DNA from: Novosphingobium barchaimii LL02
GTDB taxonomy: Bacteria; Pseudomonadota; Alphaproteobacteria; Sphingomonadales; Sphingomonadaceae
Direction of reading: 5' to 3'
Assembly: GCF_001046635.1 (NCBI RefSeq)
Contig: NZ_KQ130454.1
Span: 131,501 to 195,500 of the forward strand
DNA: 64,000 bases
In this document: positions 55,224 to 64,000 of the stretch, piece by piece
How positions within the stretch are numbered: the stretch's first letter is position 1
How the letters are laid out: each line of letters begins with the position of its first letter
Position numbers and translations under genes: made by a program
Notes under the pieces: model-generated
Databases searched by the model: none
The model's input: only the letters and a program-made list of their open reading frames with translations
Told to the model about the DNA's origin: nothing

Positions 55224-56012
55224 ATGCTCGATTCGCTGATGGCAGACCTGCCAGCTCACCTGGCCGAGATCGCCCCCTTCATCGCCATCGGCTTTGCCGC
55301 ACAGATCGTCGACGGTGCGCTGGGCATGGCCTTCGGCGTGATCACGCAGACCCTGCTGGTCAGCGTCGTGGGCGTTGCCCCGGCCGCCGCTTCGGCCAGC
55401 GTCCATCTGGTCGAGCTGTTCACCACCGGCACTTCCGGCCTGAGCCATATCTGGCATCGCAACGTGAACTGGGGCCTGTTCTGGCGACTGGTGCCGACCG
55501 GCATCGTCGGCGGTGTGACCGGCGCCTACCTGCTTTCCAGCATCGACGCCTCGGTCGCCAAGCCTTTCGTCATGATCTATCTGGCGGGCATCGGCGTGTA
55601 CTTGCTGTTTCGCGCCATTCGCATGCGCAAACCCAGCTTCGAAGACCCCCGTTTCACTGCACCGCTGGCGCTGGCGGGCGGCTTCCTGGACGCGGCGGGC
55701 GGCGGCGGCTGGGGCCCGGTGGTCACCTCCAACCTGCTGGTACAAGGCGGAGAACCGGCCAAGACCATCGGCACCGTCAACACCGCCGAATTCCTCCTCA
55801 CCGCTTCGATCTCGACCGCGTTCATCGCCGCGATCGGGCTTTCCGCCTTCACTTCGGCAACGGTCGGCCTCATCATCGGCGGCGTCGTGGCCGCCCCCTT
55901 CGGCGCCCTGTTCGCCAAGCGCATGAAGCCGCGGGTGCTGCTGACGGCCGTATCCATCGTGCTGATCGCAACCAGCGCGTTCAGCGTGTGGAAGGCGTGG
56001 CCCATATTCTAA
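55224..56012 (+). CDS. TauE/SafE-family sulfite exporter or anion permease
   Basis: 262 residues with about eight membrane segments; FIAIGFAAQIVDGALGMAFGVITQTLLVSVVGVAPAAASASVHLVELFTTGTSGLSH is the typical first repeat and GGFLDAAGGGGWGPVVTSNLLVQG the second. ATG 55224 with GGAGG upstream. Together with the Rrf2 and YezD-like genes it suggests a sulfur-oxyanion module. Confidence 0.88.
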   Translation: MLDSLMADLPAHLAEIAPFIAIGFAAQIVDGALGMAFGVITQTLLVSVVGVAPAAASASVHLVELFTTGTSGLSHIWHRNVNWGLFWRLVPTGIVGGVTGAYLLSSIDASVAKPFVMIYLAGIGVYLLFRAIRMRKPSFEDPRFTAPLALAGGFLDAAGGGGWGPVVTSNLLVQGGEPAKTIGTVNTAEFLLTASISTAFIAAIGLSAFTSATVGLIIGGVVAAPFGALFAKRMKPRVLLTAVSIVLIATSAFSVWKAWPIF

Positions 56013-56122
56013 AGCCTATATTCTGACGCCGGTCAGCTTCGCCTCGCGATAGCCGTTGCAAGACCGGTGGCTCTGCGGCAATCCGGCGTCCAGCCGCCTC
56101 GAAGCGGAGAGGAGAGGACGAT

Positions 56123-57445
56123 ATGCCGATGCCCCCCCACATCGACGAGACCCACGACGCGCAGCGCCTTTCTTGGGTGGAAGGCGCCAATGCCGGCGGC
56201 GACTTCCCGATTCAGAACCTGCCGCTGGGCATCTTCTCGCGCGCCGGCGGGGCCCCGCGCGGCGGCGTGGCGATCGGCGATGCGATCCTCGACCTTGCCG
56301 CCCTCGCCCGCGGCGGCCTGCTCTCGGGCGAGGCCCTCACGGCTGCCGAGGCGGCAAGCGCCCCCACGCTGAACGCCGTGCTGGAACTGGGAGCGGCCCC
56401 GCGCCGGGCGCTGCGCCGCGCGGTATCCGCCCTGCTTTCGCATGACGCGGCGCAGCGCAGTCGCGTCGAACCGCTACTGGTCAAGATGGCTGACGCCACC
56501 ATGCACCTGCCCGCCCGGATCGGTGACTACACCGATTTCTACGTCGGCATTCACCATGCCACGACGGTGGGCAGCCTGTTCCGTCCCGACAATCCGCTGC
56601 TGCCCAACTACAAGCACGTGCCCATCGGCTATCATGGCCGTGCTTCCACCGTGCGGCCCAGCGGTACGCCAGTGGTCCGCCCGCTTGGCCAGACCAAGGC
56701 GCCCGATGCGCAGGAGCCCACCTTCGGCCCCGCCGCGCGGCTGGACTATGAGCTGGAGCTGGGGGTCTGGCTGGCAACCGGCAACGCGCAGGGATCGCCG
56801 ATCCCGATTGCCGGTGCGCAGGACCACATAGCCGGGCTCACCCTGCTCAACGACTGGTCCGCGCGCGACGTGCAGGCCTGGGAGTACCAGCCGCTCGGCC
56901 CGTTCCTGGCGAAGAATTTCCTCACCACCGTCTCTCCATGGCTGGTGACTATGGAGGCGCTCGCCCCTTTCCGGCAGGCGCAGCCCCCCCGCCCCGAGGG
57001 CGACCCCCGGCCCCTGCCCTACCTGTGGGACGAGGCCGACCAGGCCGCAGGCTCTTTCGCACTGAACCTTGAGGTCCATCTGTCGAGCGCGGCGATGCGC
57101 GAACAGGGGCTGACACCGCTGCGCCTTAGCCACGGTTCGGCAGATGCGATGTACTGGACCATCGCGCAGATGGTGGCGCACCATGCATCCAACGGCTGCG
57201 CCTTGCAGAGCGGCGACCTGCTGGGCACCGGCACCCTTTCTGGCCCGAGCGAGGATTCGCAGGGCAGCCTGATGGAGATCACTCGCGGCGGCGCGAAGCG
57301 GCTGACGCTGCCCACCGGCGAGACCCGTGCCTTTCTGGAGGACGGCGACGAACTGGCACTGTCCGGCCGCTTCGAGGCGGAAGGTTTCCGCGCGATCGGC
57401 TTCGGGGCCTGCACCGGCATCGTCGAAGCGGCGCGCACGGCCTGA
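56123..57445 (+). CDS. fahA: Fumarylacetoacetase
   Basis: 440 residues. Last step of tyrosine/homogentisate degradation: fumarylacetoacetate to fumarate and acetoacetate. Seen: DFYVGIHHATTVGSLFRPDNPLLPNYKHVPIGYHGRAST (catalytic His), DYELELGVWL (metal Glu), NDWSARDVQAWEYQPLGPFLAKNF and GTLSGP. Length fits the family. Partner genes (hmgA, maiA) are not in this window. Confidence 0.96.
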   Translation: MPMPPHIDETHDAQRLSWVEGANAGGDFPIQNLPLGIFSRAGGAPRGGVAIGDAILDLAALARGGLLSGEALTAAEAASAPTLNAVLELGAAPRRALRRAVSALLSHDAAQRSRVEPLLVKMADATMHLPARIGDYTDFYVGIHHATTVGSLFRPDNPLLPNYKHVPIGYHGRASTVRPSGTPVVRPLGQTKAPDAQEPTFGPAARLDYELELGVWLATGNAQGSPIPIAGAQDHIAGLTLLNDWSARDVQAWEYQPLGPFLAKNFLTTVSPWLVTMEALAPFRQAQPPRPEGDPRPLPYLWDEADQAAGSFALNLEVHLSSAAMREQGLTPLRLSHGSADAMYWTIAQMVAHHASNGCALQSGDLLGTGTLSGPSEDSQGSLMEITRGGAKRLTLPTGETRAFLEDGDELALSGRFEAEGFRAIGFGACTGIVEAARTA

Positions 57446-57454
57446 CTTGATGCT

Positions 57455-57955
57455 TCAGAACGTGAAGGTCACCACGATCGAATCGGCGTAGACGCCGGCC
57501 TTCACGTATTGTCCCGCAGGTATGCGCCCATAGGCCGTCTTCGATGTGTTGAAAATGAGCAGGTTGTTGATCGTCATCGTCTGTACCGTCCCGCCATTAC
57601 TGCCGTTGCCCCAGATCGCGGCGTAGCCGTTGTCCTGATAGATGTTGTAACCCAGCCGCGCGGTGCCGTTGGCCATCTGCCGCGCCGCCGCCGTGGTGGA
57701 CGTGCCCGCGCTCAGCCCCAGGTCGACCGTGGCGGTCATCGGCACGCTGACCGAGATGCAGCTCGCATTCACCGTCGCGGTGGCGGCCGCCGGACTGGTA
57801 CTGCCCGGATTGTACGCGCCGAAACTCAGGTCGGTCGCTGAAACGCTGCAAATGCACACGATGCAGCCCGCCGCCGAGGCCGGCGCGGGAGGGACAAGCC
57901 CGCCGGCCAGCCCGCCGAAAACCAGCACGGAACGGACCAGGGCGGCACGGCTCAT
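57455..57955 (-). CDS. SCPU-domain pilin/adhesin subunit, probable tip protein
   Basis: 166 residues: signal peptide, then spore coat U-type domain (CSVSATDLSFGAYNPGSTSPAAATATVNASC ... RMANGTARLGYNIYQDNGYAAIWGNG). The C-terminal TFTF ending is the usual donor-strand-type beta end. Start ATG 57955 or 57979; the latter overlaps the usher stop (ATGA). Last gene of the pilus operon, in the place of a CsuE-type tip subunit. Confidence 0.85.
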   Translation of the reverse strand: MSRAALVRSVLVFGGLAGGLVPPAPASAAGCIVCICSVSATDLSFGAYNPGSTSPAAATATVNASCISVSVPMTATVDLGLSAGTSTTAAARQMANGTARLGYNIYQDNGYAAIWGNGSNGGTVQTMTINNLLIFNTSKTAYGRIPAGQYVKAGVYADSIVVTFTF

Positions 57956-57975
57956 GACCTTGTGTCCTTCTACTG

Positions 57976-60345
57976 TCATTTCTGCACCCATTCGGTATCG
58001 GACACGCAGGCGGTCGGCGTAGTGGCCGTAAGTCGCGCCTCTCCCGACAGTTCGGGAATAATCGCGCGGCAAAAGCCCGCCGGGCCGGACACGCGCAGCG
58101 CGGCGCCGCCGACATAGGCGTCGATCCAGACTTCGCCGTCGTAGCCTACGACACCGACGCCCCCGGCCCAGGCGAATCTCGATCCGATACGGAGGGGGTC
58201 GCCGTGGCTGTCGACCAGTCGCAGCCGCGCGCCCTGATCTGCCGCGCCGCCGAAGGACACCCGCACCGCCTGCCGCCAGCCGGGCACAACGACCTGCGCC
58301 GCTGCATCGAGGCCTTCGTCAACGGGCATGTCGGCCGGGTCCACGCCGATGTGGTTTTCGGCATAGGGTTGCAGGCCGGTGACGATCACCCGCCGCCCCG
58401 TCTGCGCCTTGCCGGCGCGCGCGCGGTTCTCCACCAGCACGGTGACCGGCGTGTCGCTGTCCACATCGACCAGGGCAAAACCCTGATCGATGTGCGGGGT
58501 GGCCAGAAGCGTGCCGTCCACGCGCAGCAGGCCGCCGCGCGCGTGGGCCTGCACGCCCTGCTGGCCCCGCCGCTGCGCCGCGTCGATTCGCAGGTCACCG
58601 GCCCCGGTGCGATAGGACACCCCGCCCTCCACCCAGGCCGAGCCTTGATCCACCCCGGCCAGCGCGCGCAGACCCATGCCGCTGTCGTCGGGCAGGCTCT
58701 GGTCGTAAGCCAGCGCGGCGCGGCCCTGTTCGGTGATGGCGCTGACACGGCGGCGCGGTCCCAGCGGCACGGTGAGCGAGCCGAAAAAGCCCAGGTCCCG
58801 GCTGCCACGGCCGGCCCGCCCGTTCCGGCGTGGCTCGCTGCCGCGCGCGGTGTACTGGACGCCGACCGCCAGGTAGCCGCCGCGCAGGTTCGTGGAATAG
58901 TAGGCCGAGGCAAGATCGAAACGGCTGGGTGCTTCCCCGCCGATGTCCTGGCGCAGCCGCGCATAGCTGGCGTTGATGTTGCCCGCCCAGCCCAGCGACA
59001 GGCCGCCCGCCACTGCCAGTTCGCTGCGTCCGCCGCCGTTCTGCCGCGCCTCGCCCACTTGCCGAAACCGGGCATCGGCGTGCTCGTAGCTGGCGCTCAG
59101 CGTATAGGCAGCGGTGATGCGCTGGGCCTGCGCGCGGATGAGGGTGCCGGTGCCCGCGCTTCCTTGCGAAACCGCGCCTGAAAGCGAGACTTCGCCCAGC
59201 GGCTCGATGACCATGGCCCCGCCCACCCCGGCCATGCGCGTGGCCTGGCTGACTTCGACGCGGCCTTCCACCGTCAGCGTATTGGTCAAGCCCCGGCGCA
59301 GACCGGAAGCGGCGAACAGCGGCCCGTAGGCGAAGCTGCCAAAGCCGTAGTCCTTGCGCAGCGCCCCCGCCTCGAGCGCGAATTCATTTAGCCCGGGCCG
59401 CAGCAGGTTGGGGCTGGCATAGAAGCTGCGCGTCACCTGCCGGGTGTTGCCCGCCAGATCGCGCACGCTCATCGTCACCTGCCCGGCGCCCGTCAGGCGC
59501 GGTTGCAGGGCGAGATCGAACGTCCCCGGCCCGACACCCAGCGACTGGCGCGAACTTTGGGAAAGCAGTTCGACCGTCGACGGTGTCAGCGCGCTGCCCG
59601 AGATGACCGGCAGCGGGAAGTTGATCGCCTGCGGGTCGAGCGAAAAGTCAGTGCCGAGGAACACGCCGCCATAGCGGACCGGGCGGCTCCACGGCGCGCC
59701 CCGGCCCACGGTGTCGCCCAGCACCAACCGCATGCGCCGCTCCGGTAAATCGCGGCGAAGCGCCGTGTCGAGGCGCACCACGCCCCGGTTGCCGCTGTCC
59801 ACCAGGAAGCTGGAATCGGCAACGCCCCAGGCGCCCGAGAAACCGGCATCGACAAGCCCCGTCAACTGCGTCTTGCCGCTCCAGTTGGAGACGGTAAGGT
59901 CGTAGTCCACGAACTGCGCGGGTACGGCGGGAGCAACCGGCACCCGGCGGCGATCGGCATCGACGACAAGGCGCGGAAACAGCGCGGCATCGGCGTCCAC
60001 GCGCAGGATGCCGCCATCGGTGTCGAGACGGGCGACGAGACCCTTCACCCCGTCGAGCGAGACATAGCTTTCGCCTTCGAGAACCTGCGCGGGCGTAAAC
60101 GCCCTGCCGGTCAGGCCCCATGCCTCCAGATCGCTGCGCCGCGCCAGCAGGCGGCCCTCATGCACCAGCAGCAGGCCTGGCTCCGCCATCGCCTGCCCGT
60201 TGACCACCACGCCGACCGGTATCGGCAGCCCCGGCGCGCCTGGCGCTTCCTGCGCCGACCCGCATCCCGCGCCAATGCCCACGACCACAGGCAGGGCGAT
60301 GGCTGCCGCCAGGGCGGCCCTCAGATGACGGGGCGCGAGCGGCAC
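57976..60345 (-). CDS. Outer membrane usher of an archaic chaperone-usher pilus
   Basis: 789 residues, FimD/PapC-type 24-strand usher: N-terminal domain (IPVGVVVNGQAM...EGRLLARRSDLEAWGL), beta barrel with plug (SWSR-like, VPVISGSALTPSTVELLSQSSRQSL), and C-terminal domains ending EWVQK. Cysteine-containing signal-type N-terminus. GTG start at 60345. Exports subunits received from the chaperone gene 12 bp upstream. Confidence 0.9.
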   Translation of the reverse strand: MPLAPRHLRAALAAAIALPVVVGIGAGCGSAQEAPGAPGLPIPVGVVVNGQAMAEPGLLLVHEGRLLARRSDLEAWGLTGRAFTPAQVLEGESYVSLDGVKGLVARLDTDGGILRVDADAALFPRLVVDADRRRVPVAPAVPAQFVDYDLTVSNWSGKTQLTGLVDAGFSGAWGVADSSFLVDSGNRGVVRLDTALRRDLPERRMRLVLGDTVGRGAPWSRPVRYGGVFLGTDFSLDPQAINFPLPVISGSALTPSTVELLSQSSRQSLGVGPGTFDLALQPRLTGAGQVTMSVRDLAGNTRQVTRSFYASPNLLRPGLNEFALEAGALRKDYGFGSFAYGPLFAASGLRRGLTNTLTVEGRVEVSQATRMAGVGGAMVIEPLGEVSLSGAVSQGSAGTGTLIRAQAQRITAAYTLSASYEHADARFRQVGEARQNGGGRSELAVAGGLSLGWAGNINASYARLRQDIGGEAPSRFDLASAYYSTNLRGGYLAVGVQYTARGSEPRRNGRAGRGSRDLGFFGSLTVPLGPRRRVSAITEQGRAALAYDQSLPDDSGMGLRALAGVDQGSAWVEGGVSYRTGAGDLRIDAAQRRGQQGVQAHARGGLLRVDGTLLATPHIDQGFALVDVDSDTPVTVLVENRARAGKAQTGRRVIVTGLQPYAENHIGVDPADMPVDEGLDAAAQVVVPGWRQAVRVSFGGAADQGARLRLVDSHGDPLRIGSRFAWAGGVGVVGYDGEVWIDAYVGGAALRVSGPAGFCRAIIPELSGEARLTATTPTACVSDTEWVQK

Positions 60346-60357
60346 CGGCCGGGTCCA

Positions 60358-61077
60358 TTATTTCGCGGGATCGAGAGCGATGTCGAATTCACCCTCGTCA
60401 GCGCGCACATGCACGGCCGAGACGCCGCCGGCCGGCAGGCGCTCCACCGGCATCACCTGCGCGCCGCCCGCCAGCAGGTAGAAGGCGCGCTCGGTAGTCG
60501 CTGCCTCGCCGCCTGCCCCTTTCAGAGTGACGGCCAGCACCTTGACGTGGGCAGTGCCCGAATTGGCAAGTCGCAGCGCGTTGCCGGACAATGAGGCGGT
60601 CAGATGCGGCGCGGCCTTGTCGCCCACGCGGAATACCGGGATCGATATGCGCAGCAGCGTCTGCACGGTGCCGGGCACGTCGAAAGCGGGATCGGGAAGC
60701 TGGTCGACGATCAGGCGCCACTGCCGTTCGGCCGGGTTTGCCGAAACGTCGGCAGGCAGGCTGCACCGCACCAGCCGGGTAGCGCCCGGCGCGATCGCGG
60801 CAATGGCGGGGTTGATGACGAAACCGGTGTCGGGGTCGAGGATGTCGGCGCCGCTTTCGTCGCGGCTCCAGGCATAGCCGCGGATCTGCACCGTCACCGG
60901 CTGATCGGAACTGTTGCCCAGTGTCAGCGAGCAGAAACGGCGGCCTGGGGCCACATCGACGCGCACGGGCATGACGCTGAGCGCACCGGCCCGCGCAGGT
61001 GCGGCGCCAAGCGCGCCGAACAAGGCAACGAGCGCGAGCACGGCCGCGGTCAGTCCAGATGCGCGCTGGACGGGCAT
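60358..61077 (-). CDS. Periplasmic pilus assembly chaperone
   Basis: 239 residues: signal peptide, two Ig-like domains (MPVRVDVAPGRRFCSLTLGNSSDQPVTVQIRGYAW and RWRLIVDQLPDP; second domain with GGEAATTERAFYLLAGGAQVMPVERL). Resembles archaic CsuC-type chaperones. It caps SCPU subunits before delivery to the usher. Starts 2 bp after the SCPU pilin gene stop. Confidence 0.88.
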   Translation of the reverse strand: MPVQRASGLTAAVLALVALFGALGAAPARAGALSVMPVRVDVAPGRRFCSLTLGNSSDQPVTVQIRGYAWSRDESGADILDPDTGFVINPAIAAIAPGATRLVRCSLPADVSANPAERQWRLIVDQLPDPAFDVPGTVQTLLRISIPVFRVGDKAAPHLTASLSGNALRLANSGTAHVKVLAVTLKGAGGEAATTERAFYLLAGGAQVMPVERLPAGGVSAVHVRADEGEFDIALDPAK

Positions 61078-61078
61078 C

Positions 61079-61609
61079 TCAATAGGTGACCGTCACGGTG
61101 ACGGAGTCGGTATAAGCGCCGGCGGTGGTGTTCTGGCTGCCGGGAATGCGGCCGTAGACGGTATAGGCGGTAGCGGTGGTCCCGGCCGTGCCGGTCACCG
61201 TGTCGGTGCCGATGGTGTTGCCCCAGTTGGTGGCGCGGGTGGTGTCCTGATAGAGCGCATAGTTGAGCGTGTGACCGCTGCTGGTCAGCTTGCGCACGGC
61301 GGTGGTGGCCCCCGTGCCGGCACCGGCGCTGAGGCCGACATTGTAAGCCGTGCCCTGGGTGCAGGTCACGTTGAGCGTGGTCGATGCATCGACATTGGCC
61401 GAGGAGATCGGGTTGTAGGTCCCGAAGGCAAGCGGGCTGGCCGCGACAGTGCAGGTGGCCTGAACCGTCGCCGTCACCGCGATCGTGTCGGTAGCAGTTG
61501 CCGCCAGCGCGGCCTGGGGAGCGAGGGCGAAACCCGCGGCCAGGACAAGCCCGGCGACAAGGCGGCGAAGGCAGGCCGGAGCCGTGCAGGTGTGGTGAAC
61601 ATTGCTCAT
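61079..61609 (-). CDS. SCPU-domain major pilin subunit
   Basis: 176 residues: signal peptide (cleavage near ALAATATD), then VQATCTVAASPLAFGTYNPISSANVDASTTLNVTCTQGTAYNVGLSAG and YTVYGRIPGSQNTTAGAYTDSVTVTVTY, the CsuA/B-type spore coat U domain. First gene of the four-gene operon; probably the pilus rod subunit. Confidence 0.88.
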   Translation of the reverse strand: MSNVHHTCTAPACLRRLVAGLVLAAGFALAPQAALAATATDTIAVTATVQATCTVAASPLAFGTYNPISSANVDASTTLNVTCTQGTAYNVGLSAGAGTGATTAVRKLTSSGHTLNYALYQDTTRATNWGNTIGTDTVTGTAGTTATAYTVYGRIPGSQNTTAGAYTDSVTVTVTY

Positions 61610-61845
61610 GCCCGACGTTTACCAAACGGTCCTTGCGCAGCCTTCAAACCTGCCCCCCGGTGTTCCCCGTAAGCGGCGTGCAAGCATTCATCAGGGCCGG
61701 GCAGGTCCGCCCGCAACGCTCCGGCGATTTCGGGCCTGCCTTGCCGTGAAACCCCCCGTGTCTGGCGGCACCGCGCTTTTGCCGCGCGTGCGCAACTGGC
61801 AACGTCCGCACCAAGGGAGACGCACTTCCCGGGAGAGACGACACC

Positions 61846-63072
61846 TTGCGCTATCTATCGGAAATCGCGGCCGCGTGGCGCCCGCTGCTGGCCGCTACCC
61901 TGGGCATGGCCACGGGCATGTCGATCATCGGGACGGTCACCAGCGCCATCGCGCCCACGCTCGTCGCCGATGCCGGCTGGTCGAAGGCGGACTTCGCCAT
62001 GGTCGGCACATTGGGCCTGCTGACGGCGTTGGCGATGCCCTTCATCGGGCGCCTCGCCGATGTGCTGGGGGTGAAGCTCACGGCACTGATCGGCATTGTC
62101 GCCATGCCGCTGGCCTTCCTCGCCTATAGCCTGAACGGCGGTTCGTTTGGGATCTATCTGGCCGTCTTCATCTTCCAGAGCATAGTCTGCGTGACCACCA
62201 CCGCCACCGTCTATACCCGGCTGGTGGTGCAGCACGTCATCCATGCACGCGGGCTTGCTCTGGCGATCGTCGCCTGCGGACCGGCACTGTTCAGCGCCGT
62301 GGGCGGGCCGATACTCAACGAATTCGTAGAGGCCAACGGTTGGGCGGCGACATACCGCGCACTGGCGGCCTTCGTGGCGATCGCCGGGATCGTGACGTTC
62401 CTGCTGATCCCCTCCACCGGACGCGACCATGCGCTGGCCGTCCTCACCCCCAAGCGCCGCGCCCGCGACGACTATCCCGAAGTCTTCCGCGAGCCCGCAT
62501 TCTGGATTCTCTTCGCCGCGATGTACCTGTGCAACCTGCCGCTGACGTTGATCCTGGTGCAGCTCAAGATGCTGGCGCTCGACAACGGCGTGACCGCCGA
62601 AGGCGCCTCGATCATGTTCACCGCGCTGGCGCTGGGCATGTTGCTGGGCCGCTTCATCACCGGCGTCGCCCTTGACCGTTTCGCGCCGAACGTGGTCTCC
62701 TTCTTCACGCTGGGACTGCCGGGCATCGGGCTATACGTGCTGGCGACAAGCTACGATGCGCCCGCGGTGGTCACCGCCGCCATCTTCAGCCTGGGCTTCG
62801 CTGTGGGCGCAGAGGGCGACATCCTGGCCTATCTCGTCGCGCGGCATTTCCGTTCCGGCATCTATTCCAGCGTTCTGGGGCTGCTGACGGGCGTATGCTC
62901 GATGGCGGCCGCATCGGGAGCGATGCTGCTCAGCCTGACGCTGGCCCGCACCGGCAGCTTCAACACGTTCCTTGTCATCACCGGGACAACGGTACTGATC
63001 GGCTCGCTACTGCTGCTGATGCTGCGCCGCCCCGCGCAGATCGACGTCGCCCCGGAGCCGATGCCAGCCTGA
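61846..63072 (+). CDS. MFS transporter, oxalate/formate-antiporter-like (paralogue of 40897-42090)
   Basis: 408 residues, about 12 membrane segments. TTG start (61846) with GGGAGAG 8 nt upstream. Motif A GRLADVLGVKL; TM10 region VGAEGDILAYLVARHFRSGIYSSVLGLL matches the related transporter at 40897. Substrate unknown, probably a small organic anion. Divergent from the pilus operon. Confidence 0.82.
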   Translation: MRYLSEIAAAWRPLLAATLGMATGMSIIGTVTSAIAPTLVADAGWSKADFAMVGTLGLLTALAMPFIGRLADVLGVKLTALIGIVAMPLAFLAYSLNGGSFGIYLAVFIFQSIVCVTTTATVYTRLVVQHVIHARGLALAIVACGPALFSAVGGPILNEFVEANGWAATYRALAAFVAIAGIVTFLLIPSTGRDHALAVLTPKRRARDDYPEVFREPAFWILFAAMYLCNLPLTLILVQLKMLALDNGVTAEGASIMFTALALGMLLGRFITGVALDRFAPNVVSFFTLGLPGIGLYVLATSYDAPAVVTAAIFSLGFAVGAEGDILAYLVARHFRSGIYSSVLGLLTGVCSMAAASGAMLLSLTLARTGSFNTFLVITGTTVLIGSLLLLMLRRPAQIDVAPEPMPA

Positions 63073-63092
63073 AAATGACGCAAGGAGGAGGT

Positions 63093-64000
63093 CTACTGCG
63101 CCGCCGCCGCCGCGACCGTGTTCGCCTCGTTCTCGGCCGCGAACTTGCGGGCGAGGACGGCGCAGACCATCAGCTGGATCTGGTGGAAGAACATCAGCGG
63201 CAGGATGATCGCGCCCACCTGCGCCGCCGGGAACAGTACCCCGGCCAACGGCACGCCCGTCGCCAGGCTTTTCTTGGACCCGCAGAACAGCAGCACGATC
63301 CGGTCCTCACGCGGGAAGCCCAGCATCTTGCCGGCCAGCGAGGCCGCCACCATCACCACGGCCAGCACCCCCAGCGAGAGCAGCGCGATCAGGCCCAGTT
63401 CGCCCAGCGTCACCTTCTGCCACAATCCCTCGATCACGGCGGCCCCGAAGGCGGTGTAGACCACCAGCAGGATCGAGCCGCGATCGACGTAGCCGAGCAT
63501 CTTCTTGTTGCGCGTCACGAACCCGCCGATCCACGGGCGCAGGAAATGGCCAGCCAGGAACGGCAGCAAGAGCTGCGAGGCAATGGCGATGATCGGGTCG
63601 GCCGAGAAACCCTGGCTCTTGCCGGTAATCAGCAGCGCCGTCAGCACCGGGGTGATGAAGATGCCCGCCAGGTTCGAGAACGAGGCGCTGCATACCGCCG
63701 CCGCCACGTTGCCCCCGGCAATCGCGGTGAACGCGATCGAGGACTGCACGGTTGAAGGTAGCAGCGTCAGATAGAGCACGCCGGTCGCCAGCGAAGGCTC
63801 AAGGCCCGGGATCGCGCGAACGCCCAGACCGATGATCGGGAACAGCACGAAGGTCACCGCCGCCACCGTCAGGTGCAGCTTCCACGCCTTGGCCCCGTCG
63901 AGGATCGCTTCGCGCGAAAGTTTGGCGCCGTGCAGGAAGAACAGCAGTGCGATACCCGCATCGGCCACGCCGCCCGCGAGATCGGCCCAGATCCCGCGCG
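63093..64000 (-). CDS. Bile acid:sodium symporter-like protein (partial, cut by window edge)
   Basis: The gene ends at 63093 and runs off the right edge. The frame is open through 64000 (RGIWADLAGGVADAGIALLFF upstream of an internal GTG at 63968), so the true start lies outside. About eight membrane helices are visible, with FLHGAKLSREAI, LLPSTVQSSIAFTAIAGGN and FCGSKKSLATGVPLA, signatures of the SBF-like (YfeH/PSE) subfamily. Likely transports an organic anion with sodium; substrate unknown. Confidence 0.9.
   Translation of the reverse strand, partial: RGIWADLAGGVADAGIALLFFLHGAKLSREAILDGAKAWKLHLTVAAVTFVLFPIIGLGVRAIPGLEPSLATGVLYLTLLPSTVQSSIAFTAIAGGNVAAAVCSASFSNLAGIFITPVLTALLITGKSQGFSADPIIAIASQLLLPFLAGHFLRPWIGGFVTRNKKMLGYVDRGSILLVVYTAFGAAVIEGLWQKVTLGELGLIALLSLGVLAVVMVAASLAGKMLGFPREDRIVLLFCGSKKSLATGVPLAGVLFPAAQVGAIILPLMFFHQIQLMVCAVLARKFAAENEANTVAAAAAQ

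Overview
The window is high-GC chromosomal DNA from an alphaproteobacterium, most likely Sphingomonadaceae (Novosphingobium-like; this is inference from gene content and protein style, not from a database match). Evidence: the str, S10 and spc ribosomal clusters with alphaproteobacterial-type proteins, a complete PhyR-NepR-EcfG general stress response (GSR) module, many HWE-type histidine kinases, and small exported proteins typical of sphingomonads.

Layout. 1-20353, almost all on the minus strand: rpsL-rpsG-fusA-tuf, then rpsJ to rpsQ (S10 block), rplN to rpmD, rplO, secY, adk, an SRPBCC-domain gene and the start of rpsM. Two things break the usual order: a small exported protein between tuf and rpsJ, and a TonB-C/ankyrin-like lipoprotein between rpmD and rplO that is bracketed by terminator-like hairpins. 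20354-21163 is a long non-coding leader upstream of rpsL. 21164-23650: a TetR repressor, a double-palindrome operator, and a divergent hydrolase plus short-chain dehydrogenase. 24178-29630: an HTH-like protein, a lipoprotein, a Rieske oxygenase and a Tat-exported PhoX phosphatase with a Pho-box-like site. 29831-33989: a Crp/Fnr regulator divergent from bphO and a bacteriophytochrome fused to an HWE kinase and a receiver. 34049-36220: small membrane proteins in AT-richer DNA. 36352-40113: a kinase, response regulator and REC-GGDEF-EAL operon. 40289-43721: asparaginase-domain protein, MFS, topoisomerase IB, hemerythrin. 43855-50204: the stress-response region (PPOX-type stress protein, single-domain receiver, second ECF sigma factor, PhyR, PilZ, CHASE-HWE kinase, NepR, EcfG). 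50182-54078: MFS, sodB, a lipoprotein, a GlsB/YeaQ-type membrane protein, a TonB-C protein. 54265-56012: Rrf2-YezD-TauE sulfur module. 56123-57445: fumarylacetoacetase. 57455-61609: a minimal archaic (Csu-type) chaperone-usher pilus operon. 61846-64000: MFS and a bile acid:sodium symporter-like protein cut by the window edge.

How it works together. Sites matching the EcfG promoter consensus (GGAAC, 16-17 bp, then (C)GTT) precede a lipoprotein, bphO-phytochrome, the PPOX stress protein, the second ECF sigma gene, phyR, nepR-ecfG and the GlsB/YeaQ gene. At three divergent intergenic regions the site is a perfect inverted repeat, GGAAC-N17-GTTCC, which reads as an EcfG-type promoter on both strands. 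Between phyR and the second sigma gene one such site faces a stem-loop with a 19-nt, very C-rich loop on the minus strand, a candidate GsrN-like stress sRNA. The phytochrome carries an HWE kinase and a receiver with a FAT-GUY-like signature, so light input to the stress response is a testable hypothesis. No tRNA, rRNA, CRISPR array, insertion sequence or prophage was recognised.
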